Below, in pieces: positions 1 to 6,595 of a stretch of DNA of 6,902 nucleotides. Every line of letters begins with the position of its first letter. The stretch's first letter is position 1. A program made the translations under genes and the position numbers. Under the pieces are notes generated by a model, which was not told the origin of the DNA, ran no database searches, and was given only the letters and a program-made list of their open reading frames with translations. The stretch covers positions 1 to 6,902 of the forward strand of contig CALLIQ010000624.1 of assembly GCA_938008925.1 (NCBI GenBank), written 5' to 3'. This DNA is from an uncultured Acidimicrobiales bacterium. Lineage in GTDB: Bacteria; Actinomycetota; Acidimicrobiia; Acidimicrobiales; SZUA-35.

Positions 1-1241
1 GCCTTTCTCACGATCACGCAGGCAAAGGGCACCGCGGCCTGACCGAGAGCGGCGAGTGCGGCGGAGCCGTATCGAATCGTGGCGTCCTCCTCGGACTGCT
101 TGCCGATCACGAACCCGGGGCAGTCCTCGAAGTGGACGATCGGCAGATGGAACGTCGACGCGACATCGCACAGCCTGATGAGCTTGCGGCATGCGTCCGC
201 CGTCCATCCGCCGCCGTAGATGCGGGGGTCTTCGGCGAAGACGGCGACCGGCCAACCGTCGAGCCTCGCCAGGCCGCCGATGATGGACGTTCCCCAATTG
301 GCCCCGATCTCGAAGAACGATTCGTGATCGACGACCGAGCGCATGATCGACCGCATGTCGTAGGCCTGTCGTGGCTCTCGGGGGACGATGGACGCCAGGT
401 GCTCGTCGGCCCGGTCAGAGGGGTCGTCGATTCGCTCGCGGGGCGGTAGCGAGTCGACGTTGGTCGGCAGGTACGAGAGAAACTGTTCGACCCGGTCGAA
501 CGCTTCCTCTTCGGAGTCGACGACGTCGTCGATCGCTCCGTTCGAGGTGTGGATGTCAGCGTGGCCGAGCTCTTCTTTCGACACGTCGCCGAGTGCGGCC
601 TGGGCGACGAGCGCCGGGCCGGCGATCATCATCTGCGCGCTGTCGCGCACGATGAGCGAGTAGTGCGAGGTGGCAATCCGGGCCGCCCCCATGCCAGCCA
701 CCGATCCGAGTGCGAGCGACACCGACGGAGCGATGGAGAGGTGCTCGACCACGGTCTCCCAACCGCGCAGCTCGGGAATGTAGGTCCGGCCGGCCATCTC
801 GATCGTCTTGACCGAACCGCCGCCACCCATCCCGTCGACGAGACGAACGTGTGGGAGTCGCAGCTCGGCAGCCAGACTCTCCGAGGCGAGGCGCTTCCCC
901 GGGATGCTGGCGTCGGCTGATCCACCTCGAACCGTGAAGTCGTCACCGGAGAGGATCACCGGTCGACCGTCGATCTCGGCGGTGCCGAAGACGAAGTTGG
1001 AGGGGGCGAGGTGGACCAGGTTGCCGTCCTCGTCGTAGGTGGCGACGCCGGCGGTCTTGCCGAGCTCGTGAAACGAATCGGGGTCGGCCATCAGGTCGAC
1101 ACGTTCGCGGACGGTCAGCTTGCCGAAGTGATGCTGGCGTTCGACCTTCTTCGCTCCGCCCATCTGCTCGGCGAACCGTTCGCGTTGTGCGAGCTCGGCG
1201 ATCTCGTCATCCCAGTTCGCCCCAGATCCGTTGGTCCCCAT
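1..1241 (-). CDS. Acyl-CoA carboxylase carboxyltransferase (beta) subunit, C-terminus cut by window edge
   Basis: The product transfers carboxyl from carboxy-biotin to an acyl-CoA; the substrate (propionyl-, acetyl-, methylcrotonyl-CoA or another) cannot be assigned. Reading from 1241 to the left edge gives 413 codons without a stop. Family members usually have a little over 500 residues, so roughly the last 100 are missing. The N-terminus (KLTVRERVDLMADPDSFHEL, about 41-60) is the classic start of this family. The first crotonase-like half carries GSVAGMGAARIATSHYSLIV (179-198) and SYLP (256-259). The second half shows ANWGTSIIGGLARLDGWPVA (314-333) and EDCPGFVIGKQSEEDATIRY (372-391), matching the second CoA/oxyanion-loop region. 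The ATG at 1241 is chosen because the following residues align with family N-termini and no in-frame start lies close upstream. No clear ribosome-binding site is visible. It lies 23 bases after the DUF1304 gene and is probably cotranscribed with it. No biotin carboxylase or biotin-carrier gene is in view. Confidence 0.93.
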   Translation of the reverse strand, partial: MGTNGSGANWDDEIAELAQRERFAEQMGGAKKVERQHHFGKLTVRERVDLMADPDSFHELGKTAGVATYDEDGNLVHLAPSNFVFGTAEIDGRPVILSGDDFTVRGGSADASIPGKRLASESLAAELRLPHVRLVDGMGGGGSVKTIEMAGRTYIPELRGWETVVEHLSIAPSVSLALGSVAGMGAARIATSHYSLIVRDSAQMMIAGPALVAQAALGDVSKEELGHADIHTSNGAIDDVVDSEEEAFDRVEQFLSYLPTNVDSLPPRERIDDPSDRADEHLASIVPREPRQAYDMRSIMRSVVDHESFFEIGANWGTSIIGGLARLDGWPVAVFAEDPRIYGGGWTADACRKLIRLCDVASTFHLPIVHFEDCPGFVIGKQSEEDATIRYGSAALAALGQAAVPFACVIVRK

Positions 1242-1264
1242 CGACCGATCATGGACGCCGAGGG

Positions 1265-1657
1265 TCAGTCGTTCAATTCAGCCGTGCCCCTGGCCTCTGC
1301 GAGGAACAGAGCCACGAGGGCGGCGCCAGCGGTCGCCATCTGCGGGATGCCGCTGGAGAACTCGACCGTGATCGCGGCCGCGATGCCGGCGATGAAGACG
1401 AAGCTCAGGAAGCAGAGCGCGATGCGGAACCGCCACGTCGCCTCGGTGATGAAGAGCGACCAGATCAGACCGGCGGCCAGGAACGCGTTGTAGACGCCTT
1501 GGTTCGCTGCGAGCTCGACGGTGTCGGGGAAAAGAGCCGGATCGAAACTCGAGAACACATCGGGGCCGACCGAGGTCCAAGCGAACATCTCGAACCAGGC
1601 GATGTACAGGTGCAGGGCTGCAACGCACGCGGTCAGGACTCGGGAGGCGATCGTCAT
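1265..1657 (-). CDS. DUF1304 family small integral membrane protein
   Basis: This is a 130-residue hydrophobic protein of unknown function that I recognise as DUF1304. The family signature is visible: an N-terminal helix with LHLYIAWFEMFAW (about 15-27), then ELAANQGVYNAFLAAGLIW (48-66). About four membrane segments can be drawn: 5-25, 53-70, 77-98 and 105-120. The polar tail EARGTAELND follows the last helix. The length is normal for the family. The ATG at 1657 is preferred because the N-terminal helix begins at once, as in relatives. There is no Shine-Dalgarno sequence, but a TAACGT hexamer lies exactly six bases upstream, which suggests a leaderless transcript. The gene is first in a probable two-gene unit with the carboxylase subunit, 23 bases away. 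No biochemical link between the two is known to me. The family assignment is firm; the role is unknown. Confidence 0.88.
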   Translation of the reverse strand: MTIASRVLTACVAALHLYIAWFEMFAWTSVGPDVFSSFDPALFPDTVELAANQGVYNAFLAAGLIWSLFITEATWRFRIALCFLSFVFIAGIAAAITVEFSSGIPQMATAGAALVALFLAEARGTAELND

Positions 1658-1663
1658 GGCGCG

Positions 1664-1669
1664 ACGTTA
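1664..1669 (-). promoter_or_regulatory. Candidate -10 box for leaderless DUF1304 gene
   Basis: On the minus strand this reads TAACGT and fits the actinobacterial TANNNT -10 consensus. Six bases separate it from the ATG at 1657, so a transcript starting at the usual distance would begin at the A of the start codon. No recognisable -35 hexamer is present. The absence of a ribosome-binding site before the gene supports the reading. Confidence 0.45.
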
Positions 1670-1696
1670 CGCCGCCAGCGAGACCGCCGCGGTCCC

Positions 1697-1714
1697 GGTG
1701 CCGACTTCGGCGCC
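1697..1714. other. Short inverted repeat in the divergent spacer
   Basis: GGTGCCG and CGGCGCC flank a four-base ACTT loop, giving a seven-pair stem with one G-T wobble. It sits between the two divergent -10 candidates. It could be a dyad operator or simply chance in GC-rich DNA. If both transcripts start at their start codons it would not be transcribed, so a role as RNA structure is unlikely. Confidence 0.25.
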
Positions 1715-1726
1715 ATCAGTTGCTCT

Positions 1727-1755
1727 GCAACCGAGCTGCAACCGGGCCGCAACCA
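1727..1755 (+). promoter_or_regulatory. Three direct GCAACC repeats at 11-bp spacing, candidate SARP-type operator
   Basis: GCAACCG begins at 1727, GCAACCG at 1738 and GCAACCA at 1749, an exact 11-bp period. The first two 11-mers, TGCAACCGAGC (1726-1736) and TGCAACCGGGC (1737-1747), differ at one base. GTTGC at 1719-1723 mirrors the first copy across TCT, adding a small dyad. No further copy occurs 11 bp to either side. The spacing is not a multiple of three, so coding constraint does not explain it. The last heptamer ends 8 bp before the hexamer at 1764-1769. As known for the SARP family (ActII-ORF4, DnrI, AfsR), operators are heptameric direct repeats with 11- or 22-bp periods overlapping the -35 region. 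That the downstream regulator binds here is inference. Slippage duplication of an 11-mer is the main alternative. Confidence 0.6.
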
Positions 1756-1763
1756 GTGACCTC

Positions 1764-1769
1764 GACGAT
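1764..1769 (+). promoter_or_regulatory. Weak -10-like box for the HAD hydrolase gene
   Basis: GACGAT keeps the A at position 2 and the T at position 6 of TANNNT but has G in place of the first T. It ends six bases before the ATG at 1776, the same spacing as the stronger boxes before the DUF1304 and SARP-type genes. No -35 hexamer is visible; the direct repeats occupy that zone. A poor core promoter of this kind would fit dependence on an activator. Confidence 0.35.
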
Positions 1770-1775
1770 CCGGTC

Positions 1776-2438
1776 ATGAAACACAACGACAGCAGCCGGC
1801 CACCATCCATTCGCACCGTCGTGTTCGATTTCGGGGGCGTGTTCACCGAATCCCCCATTGCGGCCGCTCGGCAGGCGGCGATACGGCGCGGCGTCGATCC
1901 AGAGGCACTGATCGAGCTGATGCTCGGCGACTACGGGCGGGACTCCGACCACCCCTGGCAGCGCGTCGAGCGAGGCGAACTCTCCCTCGACGAGGTGCGG
2001 ATCTGGGCGTGCGTCGAGACCAAGCGACAGTTCGGTGTCGAGATCGACCCGATGGATGTCATGGAAGCGCTCATGGAGGCCCCGATTCGACCGTGCATGG
2101 TCCAACTGGTCGAGGACCTGCGATCGCACGGGCTGAACACGGCGCTCCTGACGAACAACGCGAAGGAGCTGCGCAAGCACTGGGAAGGCCTCGCCGACTG
2201 GGCCTCGCTGTTTCACGCGGTTGTGGACAGCAGCCAGATCGGGGTCCGCAAGCCGTCGCCCGAGGCCTTCAGGTTCGCTCTCGACGGGTGTCGGGAGGCC
2301 GATCCCACGAGAGCCCTCATGATCGATGACTTCACGGTCAACGTCATCGGAGCCGAATCGATCGGCATGCACGGCGTCCTCGTCGGGGAGGATCCGGCGC
2401 CGGCGATCGCCTCGATCCGACAACTGGTGCTGTCGTGA
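1776..2438 (+). CDS. HAD-superfamily (HAD-IA type) hydrolase
   Basis: This is a 220-residue cytoplasmic haloacid-dehalogenase-like hydrolase, probably a phosphatase of a small phosphorylated metabolite; the substrate is unknown. All four motifs are present. Motif I is VVFDFGGVFTE, with nucleophile D18. Motif II is ALLTNN, with T126. Motif III is VRKPSPEAF, with K159. Motif IV is MIDDFTVNV, with D184 and D185. A helical cap of about 100 residues lies between motifs I and II, as in subclass IA. The residue two after the nucleophile is G20 rather than the usual acid/base Asp; this is a feature of the DFGGV-type subgroup that also occurs in working phosphatases such as E. coli YihX (DLGNV), so activity is not excluded. 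The frame stays open back to 1521, but homology begins just before motif I and the ATG at 1776 gives a normal N-terminus. No clear ribosome-binding site is seen. The gene is divergent from the DUF1304 gene and lies 166 bases before the large regulator. Confidence 0.9.
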   Translation: MKHNDSSRPPSIRTVVFDFGGVFTESPIAAARQAAIRRGVDPEALIELMLGDYGRDSDHPWQRVERGELSLDEVRIWACVETKRQFGVEIDPMDVMEALMEAPIRPCMVQLVEDLRSHGLNTALLTNNAKELRKHWEGLADWASLFHAVVDSSQIGVRKPSPEAFRFALDGCREADPTRALMIDDFTVNVIGAESIGMHGVLVGEDPAPAIASIRQLVLS

Positions 2439-2471
2439 ACGGTCGCCTCAGGTCTTGGTTTCGGCTCGACC

Positions 2472-2530
2472 CGGCAACGGTCGTCGCGACCGCCTCGGCA
2501 CTGGCTGCGTTTTCGGGCGCATCGTTGCCG
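2472..2530. repeat. Inverted repeat upstream of the SARP-type gene
   Basis: CGGCAACG (2472-2479) and CGTTGCCG (2523-2530) are perfect eight-base inverted copies 43 bases apart. Each contains the GCAAC core seen in the direct repeats before the HAD gene, once per strand. They lie about 75-135 bases upstream of the regulator start and could form a looped or autoregulatory site. Two eight-mers alone are weak evidence. Confidence 0.3.
2478..2492 (+). terminator. Hairpin after the HAD gene, possible terminator
   Basis: CGGTCG-TCG-CGACCG forms a perfect six-pair stem with a three-base loop, starting 40 bases after the HAD stop codon. There is no T tract, as is common for terminators in high-GC actinobacteria, but short GC-rich palindromes also occur by chance. 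If it works, it would separate transcription of the HAD gene from that of the regulator. Confidence 0.25.
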
Positions 2531-2592
2531 CCCTGCGCTCTGCGCCCCGATCTGCGAGTTCCACAGGAAGGGGCCGAGGCAGCGGCCGCCAT

Positions 2593-2598
2593 TAGTGT
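2593..2598 (+). promoter_or_regulatory. Candidate -10 box for leaderless SARP-type regulator gene
   Basis: TAGTGT matches TANNNT and ends six bases before the ATG at 2605, so the transcript would start at the A of that codon. The GGGGA just before the ATG is too close to act as a Shine-Dalgarno sequence for 2605. It would lie three bases from the second ATG at 2608, still too close. No good -35 hexamer is found at 16-19 bp. Confidence 0.45.
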
Positions 2599-2604
2599 CG
2601 GGGA

Positions 2605-5600
2605 ATGATGCGCGTCCGGTTGAGCGGCGAGATCGACGTCGCGGTCGACGGCCGCGACGTGAACCTCGGGTCGAACAAGGCTCAGGTCGTTCTCGTTGCC
2701 CTCGCCTTGAACGCCGGATCTCTCGTGCCGGTCGGACGGCTCATCGAGCTCGTCTGGGGCGAGGACCCGCCTCGCACCGCTGAGAAGACGCTCCAGTCCT
2801 ACATCGCCCGCCTTCGCAAGGCATGCGGTCCATCGTCGATCGAACGCGCGGGCGACGCCTACCGGCTCGTCGTCGACCCCGACGACGTCGATCTGGTGCG
2901 ATTCGACCGCCTCCTCGACGAGAACCGACGCGCCGATGCGCTGGCCATCTGGCAGGGCCAACCGCTCGCAGGCCTCGCCGCCTCGGGCCTCGATCCGACG
3001 GTGGCACGGTTGACCGAGCGTTTCCTGGCGGCATCCGAGCAAGTCCTCGCCGATGCGATCGGCGAGGGTCGTTCGGCGGAGGTCATCGGCCAAGTGCGCG
3101 AGCTCGCGATGGCCAACCCGCTGCGAGAGGGCGCGTGGGCCTTGTTGATTCGTGCCCTCTGGGCAACCGGTCGTCAGGCTGACGCATTGCGGGCGTACAA
3201 CGAGGCTCGTGAACACCTGGTTGGTGGTCTGGGCATCGAGCCAGGGCCCGAGCTGCGGGCGCTCGAGCGCCAAGTGCTCGACCAGACACTGCAGGAACCG
3301 AACCCTTCGAGCACCGCAGAAGGGAGCGACCGCTCCGAGCGGGCGTTTCTCTTCACCGGGATCGCTGACGCAACGGCGATGTGGTCGCGCCATGGCGTCC
3401 ACATGGCATCGGCCGTCAGCGAACACGACCGCATCATCACGGAGACCGTTCACGCGCTCGGCGGCACCGTCTTCACGAACACGGGTGACGGGCTGCTCGC
3501 CAGTTTCGAGAACGTGTCCTCGGCGGTGGATGCGGCGGTCCAGTCTCAGCTGAAGCTGACCGACATACGAGTCGGAGACGACCGTCTCGCCGTGCGCATG
3601 GCCATCGGCTCCGGTCAGGCCGAGCCTCGAGACGATGCCTGGGTCGGGCAAGCAGTCAGCCTCGCTGCCCGGCTGCTCGATGCAGCGCATGGCCACCAGA
3701 TCCTGGTGTCGGACGACAGCCGTCATCGAGTTGGAAGCGACCTGGACGGCGCCATCGATTTCAGCGATCTCGGACTGCTCAGCCTGCGGGGGCGGAGTCG
3801 GCCCGAGCGCGTCCACCAGGTCGTTCACCCCGCCCTTCCCCGGCGTTTCGCTCCGCTCCGCACGATCGTGACCCACCGGTCCACGGGCGAGACTGTCGAC
3901 TTCCCGCCCCAGCTCGACTTCGACCACGGCGTCGGCTTCGTCGGTCGAGAGGATCACCAGGCGAAGCTCCTCGATCTGTGGCAACTCGTCGGCAGCCGGT
4001 GCACTCCACAGCTCGCGTTGCTCGCCGGCGAGCCTGGGGTCGGCAAGACCCGCCTCGCCGCTGAAGTGGCTCGCTCGATCCACAGGGCTGATGGACCGGT
4101 CGTGGTGTACGGCCGTTGCCTGCAGGACCATCGCTCGCCGTTCCGTCCGGTGACTCAAGCGCTCGCCAGCTATGCGAGCGGCCGGCCCGACGCAGAGCTT
4201 CGAACCGAGCTCGGGCCTCATGCAGAGTTGCTCGTCCCCGTGATGCCCGGAATCGCCGACCGCTTCCCCGACCTCGTCCGACAACCGCTTCCGGCCGAGG
4301 TCAGTCAGGTTCACGTGCTCGACGCAGCGACGTCGTTTCTCGAGCGAGTGGCGACTTCGCCGTTGGTGATGGTTCTCGACGACATCCAATGGGCTGACGA
4401 GTCAACGCTCGCTCTCCTTCTGCATTTGATGCGAAACGCGGCCAGCGGCGAACTCTTCGTGGTCGCGACCTACCGAGACGTCGAGGTCGACCGCAACCAC
4501 CCTCTCGCTCGGGTGCTCGGCGAACTTCGCCGCGAGTCGAACGTCGAACGCATCGCGGTCCGCGGTATCGATCGCGTCGAGTCGATCGCGATGGCCGAAT
4601 CGGTGCTGGGTCACGAGCTCGCCGACGACGGCAGGTCACTGGCGGAGCGTGCAGGAGAGGGCGCAGGGGGCAACCCCTTCTTCCTGCAAGAGATGCTTCG
4701 CCATTTCATGGAAGCCGGAATCCTGAGGCGAGAGCAGGGCCGTTGGGTGGTCGCGGACGCCGAGGCGATCAGCGATTCGGTTCCCGACGGCATCCGAGAA
4801 GTCGTCGGCCGGCGCCTGGACCAGGTCAGTGAAGACTGCAATGTTCTGCTGCGGGTCGCGTCCGTGCTGAATGACTCGATCGACATCACGCTGCTGGTCG
4901 CGGTGGCCGGATTCGACCAGAACAGGGTGCTCGACTTGCTCGACGAGGCGCTCGAGGGCGCACTGCTCGTCGACGGCGCTGTGCCGGACGACTACGAGTT
5001 CTCACATGCTCTGATCCGTCAGTCGCTGTACGACGAGTTCAGCACCGCCCGGCGCTTGCGGCTGCATCATCGCATTGCGACTGCCATCGGCGACTTGGAC
5101 CGCACCGACGAGGCGAGTGTCGTCGCCGCAGCGCACCACCACCTGGCCGCTGGCCCCGTCACACCGCCCAACTCGATGAGCGAGTCGGTTCGCGCCGCCG
5201 CGCGCTTCGCCACTCAGCGCGCCGCACACGCAGAGGCCGCGCACCTGCTGGAACAGGCACTCGACCAGGTCGATGGATCCATGGCAACCGACGACCACTT
5301 CGCCCTCCTCGGTGATCTGGCGGCTTCGCAGCTCTACCAATTGGACTTTCAAGCAGCGAGCGACACTCTGGAGACCATGGTCGGTCTCGTCGGAGCGACC
5401 TCGTCTACGGTGCTCGTCGACGTTGTGACCGCCACCCTTCGCTCGGTGGTGACCCGGACGTGGTCCGGACGGGCCCCATCCATCCTTGGTGATCTTCTCG
5501 ACCGCGCAGCCGAACGCACCGATCTCGACCGCCGACAGGCAACGGCCCTGGCCGTCGAACGATTCTTGCTTCGTCGGGGAGATCTCCTTGTGGAGGACCT

Positions 5601-6564
5601 CACCGCGCAGTTGGCGGACATGACCGACGACGAGGTCGAGCGCGCCGCGTATGCGGTCGCCATAGCGCCGAGTTCGCTGCAATCCCTCGCCCGTTTTCGC
5701 GACCAGATCGCAACGTTGCCGTCGGCGACCTCCGGCACAGCCCAGGCGGCGCTGGTCTGGCTGGACGCCGTCATCGCCATGGCTTCCTGGGAACCGGTGA
5801 CGGCAAGCCCCGAGGACATCGACACGCTCTCGACCACCACACGGACGGTTTTTCGGATCATGACGGGCGCCGCGATCGCAATGCGTCGAGGGGACTTCGA
5901 CGCGGCTCGACGAGCGGAGCGGGCTCTCGGCCGGGACTATCCCCCTGGCTTTCGGGCCTACCGCGCCCATTGGGAGCGGTACGAGCAGGACGCCGTCGAT
6001 GACGTCGACGCCCAACTGGAAGACGCTCAGGTTGCCGATGACAGCTACGTGAGGCTGATTCCGCATGTGAGGCTCGGGCCCCCCGACCAGGCGCTGATCA
6101 GCGAGCTTGCGCCAGCGACGACGTCGCTCAGTCAAGTTCCCACGCTGATCCAAGCGGCTTGGGAGGCTGGCCTGGTCGACCTCGCCGACGACTTCTGGGA
6201 CATGCTCCGACCGGCGACCGGGCTCGCCATTCCCTCCATCTTCCTCAACTACGTCGCCGCGGTCGACTACTACCTCGGACTTCTGGCCGAGCTTCGCGGT
6301 GACTCTGATCGCGCAATCGAGCTCCATCTGAATGTGATCGCAACGAGCCGTTCGCTCGACTTCGTGATGGACGCGGCCTACGCCACGGTCCAGCTACTCA
6401 GGCTTCTGAATCGGCGTGGCCGTCCTGGCGACAACGCACACGCCCGTCGGCTCGCCGTCGAGACACTCGAACGCCTCGAGCCGACTGAGCTGGTTCGACA
6501 AAAGCGCCTGATCAACGAAGCCCTCGCCGGTCTTCCAAGCGTTGACGAACACAACCCGGCCTGA
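2605..6564 (+). CDS. SARP/BTAD regulator fused to degenerate cyclase homology domain and STAND-type ATPase
   Basis: This is a 1319-residue cytoplasmic regulator, probably a transcriptional activator. Residues 1-92 form an OmpR/SARP winged helix (KAQVVLVALALNAG; AEKTLQSYIARLRKAC near the recognition helix; AYRLVV). Residues 97-230 are a BTAD domain ending in GLGIEPGPELRALERQVL. Residues about 245-408 form a class III nucleotide cyclase homology domain (FLFTGIADAT, NTGDGLLASF, AARLLDAAHG) that lacks several catalytic residues. Residues about 442-700 are a STAND/AAA-type ATPase with GFVGRE (444-449), Walker A GEPGVGKT (475-482), Walker B LVMVLDD (587-593) followed by IQWADES, and GGNPFFLQEML (688-698). 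The rest, about 740-1319, is helical and repeat-like, probably TPR, without the C-terminal LuxR helix-turn-helix often found in such ATPases. ATG 2605 and ATG 2608 are both possible starts; 2605 fits the leaderless promoter. By family precedent, ATP binding and ligand sensing by the tail would switch DNA binding by the N-terminus. The domain calls are firm; target genes and ligand are unknown. Confidence 0.93.
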   Translation: MMRVRLSGEIDVAVDGRDVNLGSNKAQVVLVALALNAGSLVPVGRLIELVWGEDPPRTAEKTLQSYIARLRKACGPSSIERAGDAYRLVVDPDDVDLVRFDRLLDENRRADALAIWQGQPLAGLAASGLDPTVARLTERFLAASEQVLADAIGEGRSAEVIGQVRELAMANPLREGAWALLIRALWATGRQADALRAYNEAREHLVGGLGIEPGPELRALERQVLDQTLQEPNPSSTAEGSDRSERAFLFTGIADATAMWSRHGVHMASAVSEHDRIITETVHALGGTVFTNTGDGLLASFENVSSAVDAAVQSQLKLTDIRVGDDRLAVRMAIGSGQAEPRDDAWVGQAVSLAARLLDAAHGHQILVSDDSRHRVGSDLDGAIDFSDLGLLSLRGRSRPERVHQVVHPALPRRFAPLRTIVTHRSTGETVDFPPQLDFDHGVGFVGREDHQAKLLDLWQLVGSRCTPQLALLAGEPGVGKTRLAAEVARSIHRADGPVVVYGRCLQDHRSPFRPVTQALASYASGRPDAELRTELGPHAELLVPVMPGIADRFPDLVRQPLPAEVSQVHVLDAATSFLERVATSPLVMVLDDIQWADESTLALLLHLMRNAASGELFVVATYRDVEVDRNHPLARVLGELRRESNVERIAVRGIDRVESIAMAESVLGHELADDGRSLAERAGEGAGGNPFFLQEMLRHFMEAGILRREQGRWVVADAEAISDSVPDGIREVVGRRLDQVSEDCNVLLRVASVLNDSIDITLLVAVAGFDQNRVLDLLDEALEGALLVDGAVPDDYEFSHALIRQSLYDEFSTARRLRLHHRIATAIGDLDRTDEASVVAAAHHHLAAGPVTPPNSMSESVRAAARFATQRAAHAEAAHLLEQALDQVDGSMATDDHFALLGDLAASQLYQLDFQAASDTLETMVGLVGATSSTVLVDVVTATLRSVVTRTWSGRAPSILGDLLDRAAERTDLDRRQATALAVERFLLRRGDLLVEDLTAQLADMTDDEVERAAYAVAIAPSSLQSLARFRDQIATLPSATSGTAQAALVWLDAVIAMASWEPVTASPEDIDTLSTTTRTVFRIMTGAAIAMRRGDFDAARRAERALGRDYPPGFRAYRAHWERYEQDAVDDVDAQLEDAQVADDSYVRLIPHVRLGPPDQALISELAPATTSLSQVPTLIQAAWEAGLVDLADDFWDMLRPATGLAIPSIFLNYVAAVDYYLGLLAELRGDSDRAIELHLNVIATSRSLDFVMDAAYATVQLLRLLNRRGRPGDNAHARRLAVETLERLEPTELVRQKRLINEALAGLPSVDEHNPA

Positions 6565-6567
6565 GCA

Positions 6568-6584
6568 CAGAGTTCGGGTCTCTG
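6568..6584. terminator. Small stem-loop between convergent genes
   Basis: CAGAG and CTCTG flank a seven-base loop (TTCGGGT), just past the regulator stop codon and 11 bases before the stop of the convergent DUF4214 gene. The position suits a bidirectional terminator. The five-pair stem is weak and has no T tract on either side, so this is only a possibility. Confidence 0.2.
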
Positions 6585-6595
6585 CCGCCTTGGTC

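Noticed and set aside
1011..1759. Plus-strand open frames of 160 and 190 codons across the carboxylase and DUF1304 genes
   Set aside because: They are antisense to two recognised protein families and show no motif of their own.
1521..1775. An 85-residue N-terminal extension of the HAD protein
   Set aside because: It would overlap the well-supported DUF1304 gene on the other strand, has no HAD homology, and runs through the 11-bp repeats. The ATG at 1776 gives a normal family length.
2505..2557. Several CTGCG copies (2505, 2533, 2540, 2552) before the SARP-type gene as a second direct-repeat operator
   Set aside because: The spacings are irregular (28, 7 and 12 bases) and the five-base core is common in GC-rich DNA.
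2344..4389. A 681-codon open frame on the minus strand opposite the SARP-type gene
   Set aside because: Its translation resembles no family I know, and it lies fully opposite convincing SARP, BTAD, cyclase-like and ATPase domains. Long antisense open frames are expected in GC-rich coding DNA.
5002..6327. A 441-codon open frame on the minus strand opposite the C-terminal part of the regulator
   Set aside because: It has low-complexity, basic and acidic composition with no recognisable motif, and it is antisense to a continuous coding frame, so it is a codon-bias shadow.
2605..6564. The large regulator as a true adenylate or guanylate cyclase
   Set aside because: The first metal Asp, the substrate-specifying Lys and the transition-state Asn are all replaced, so an enzymatic label is not justified.
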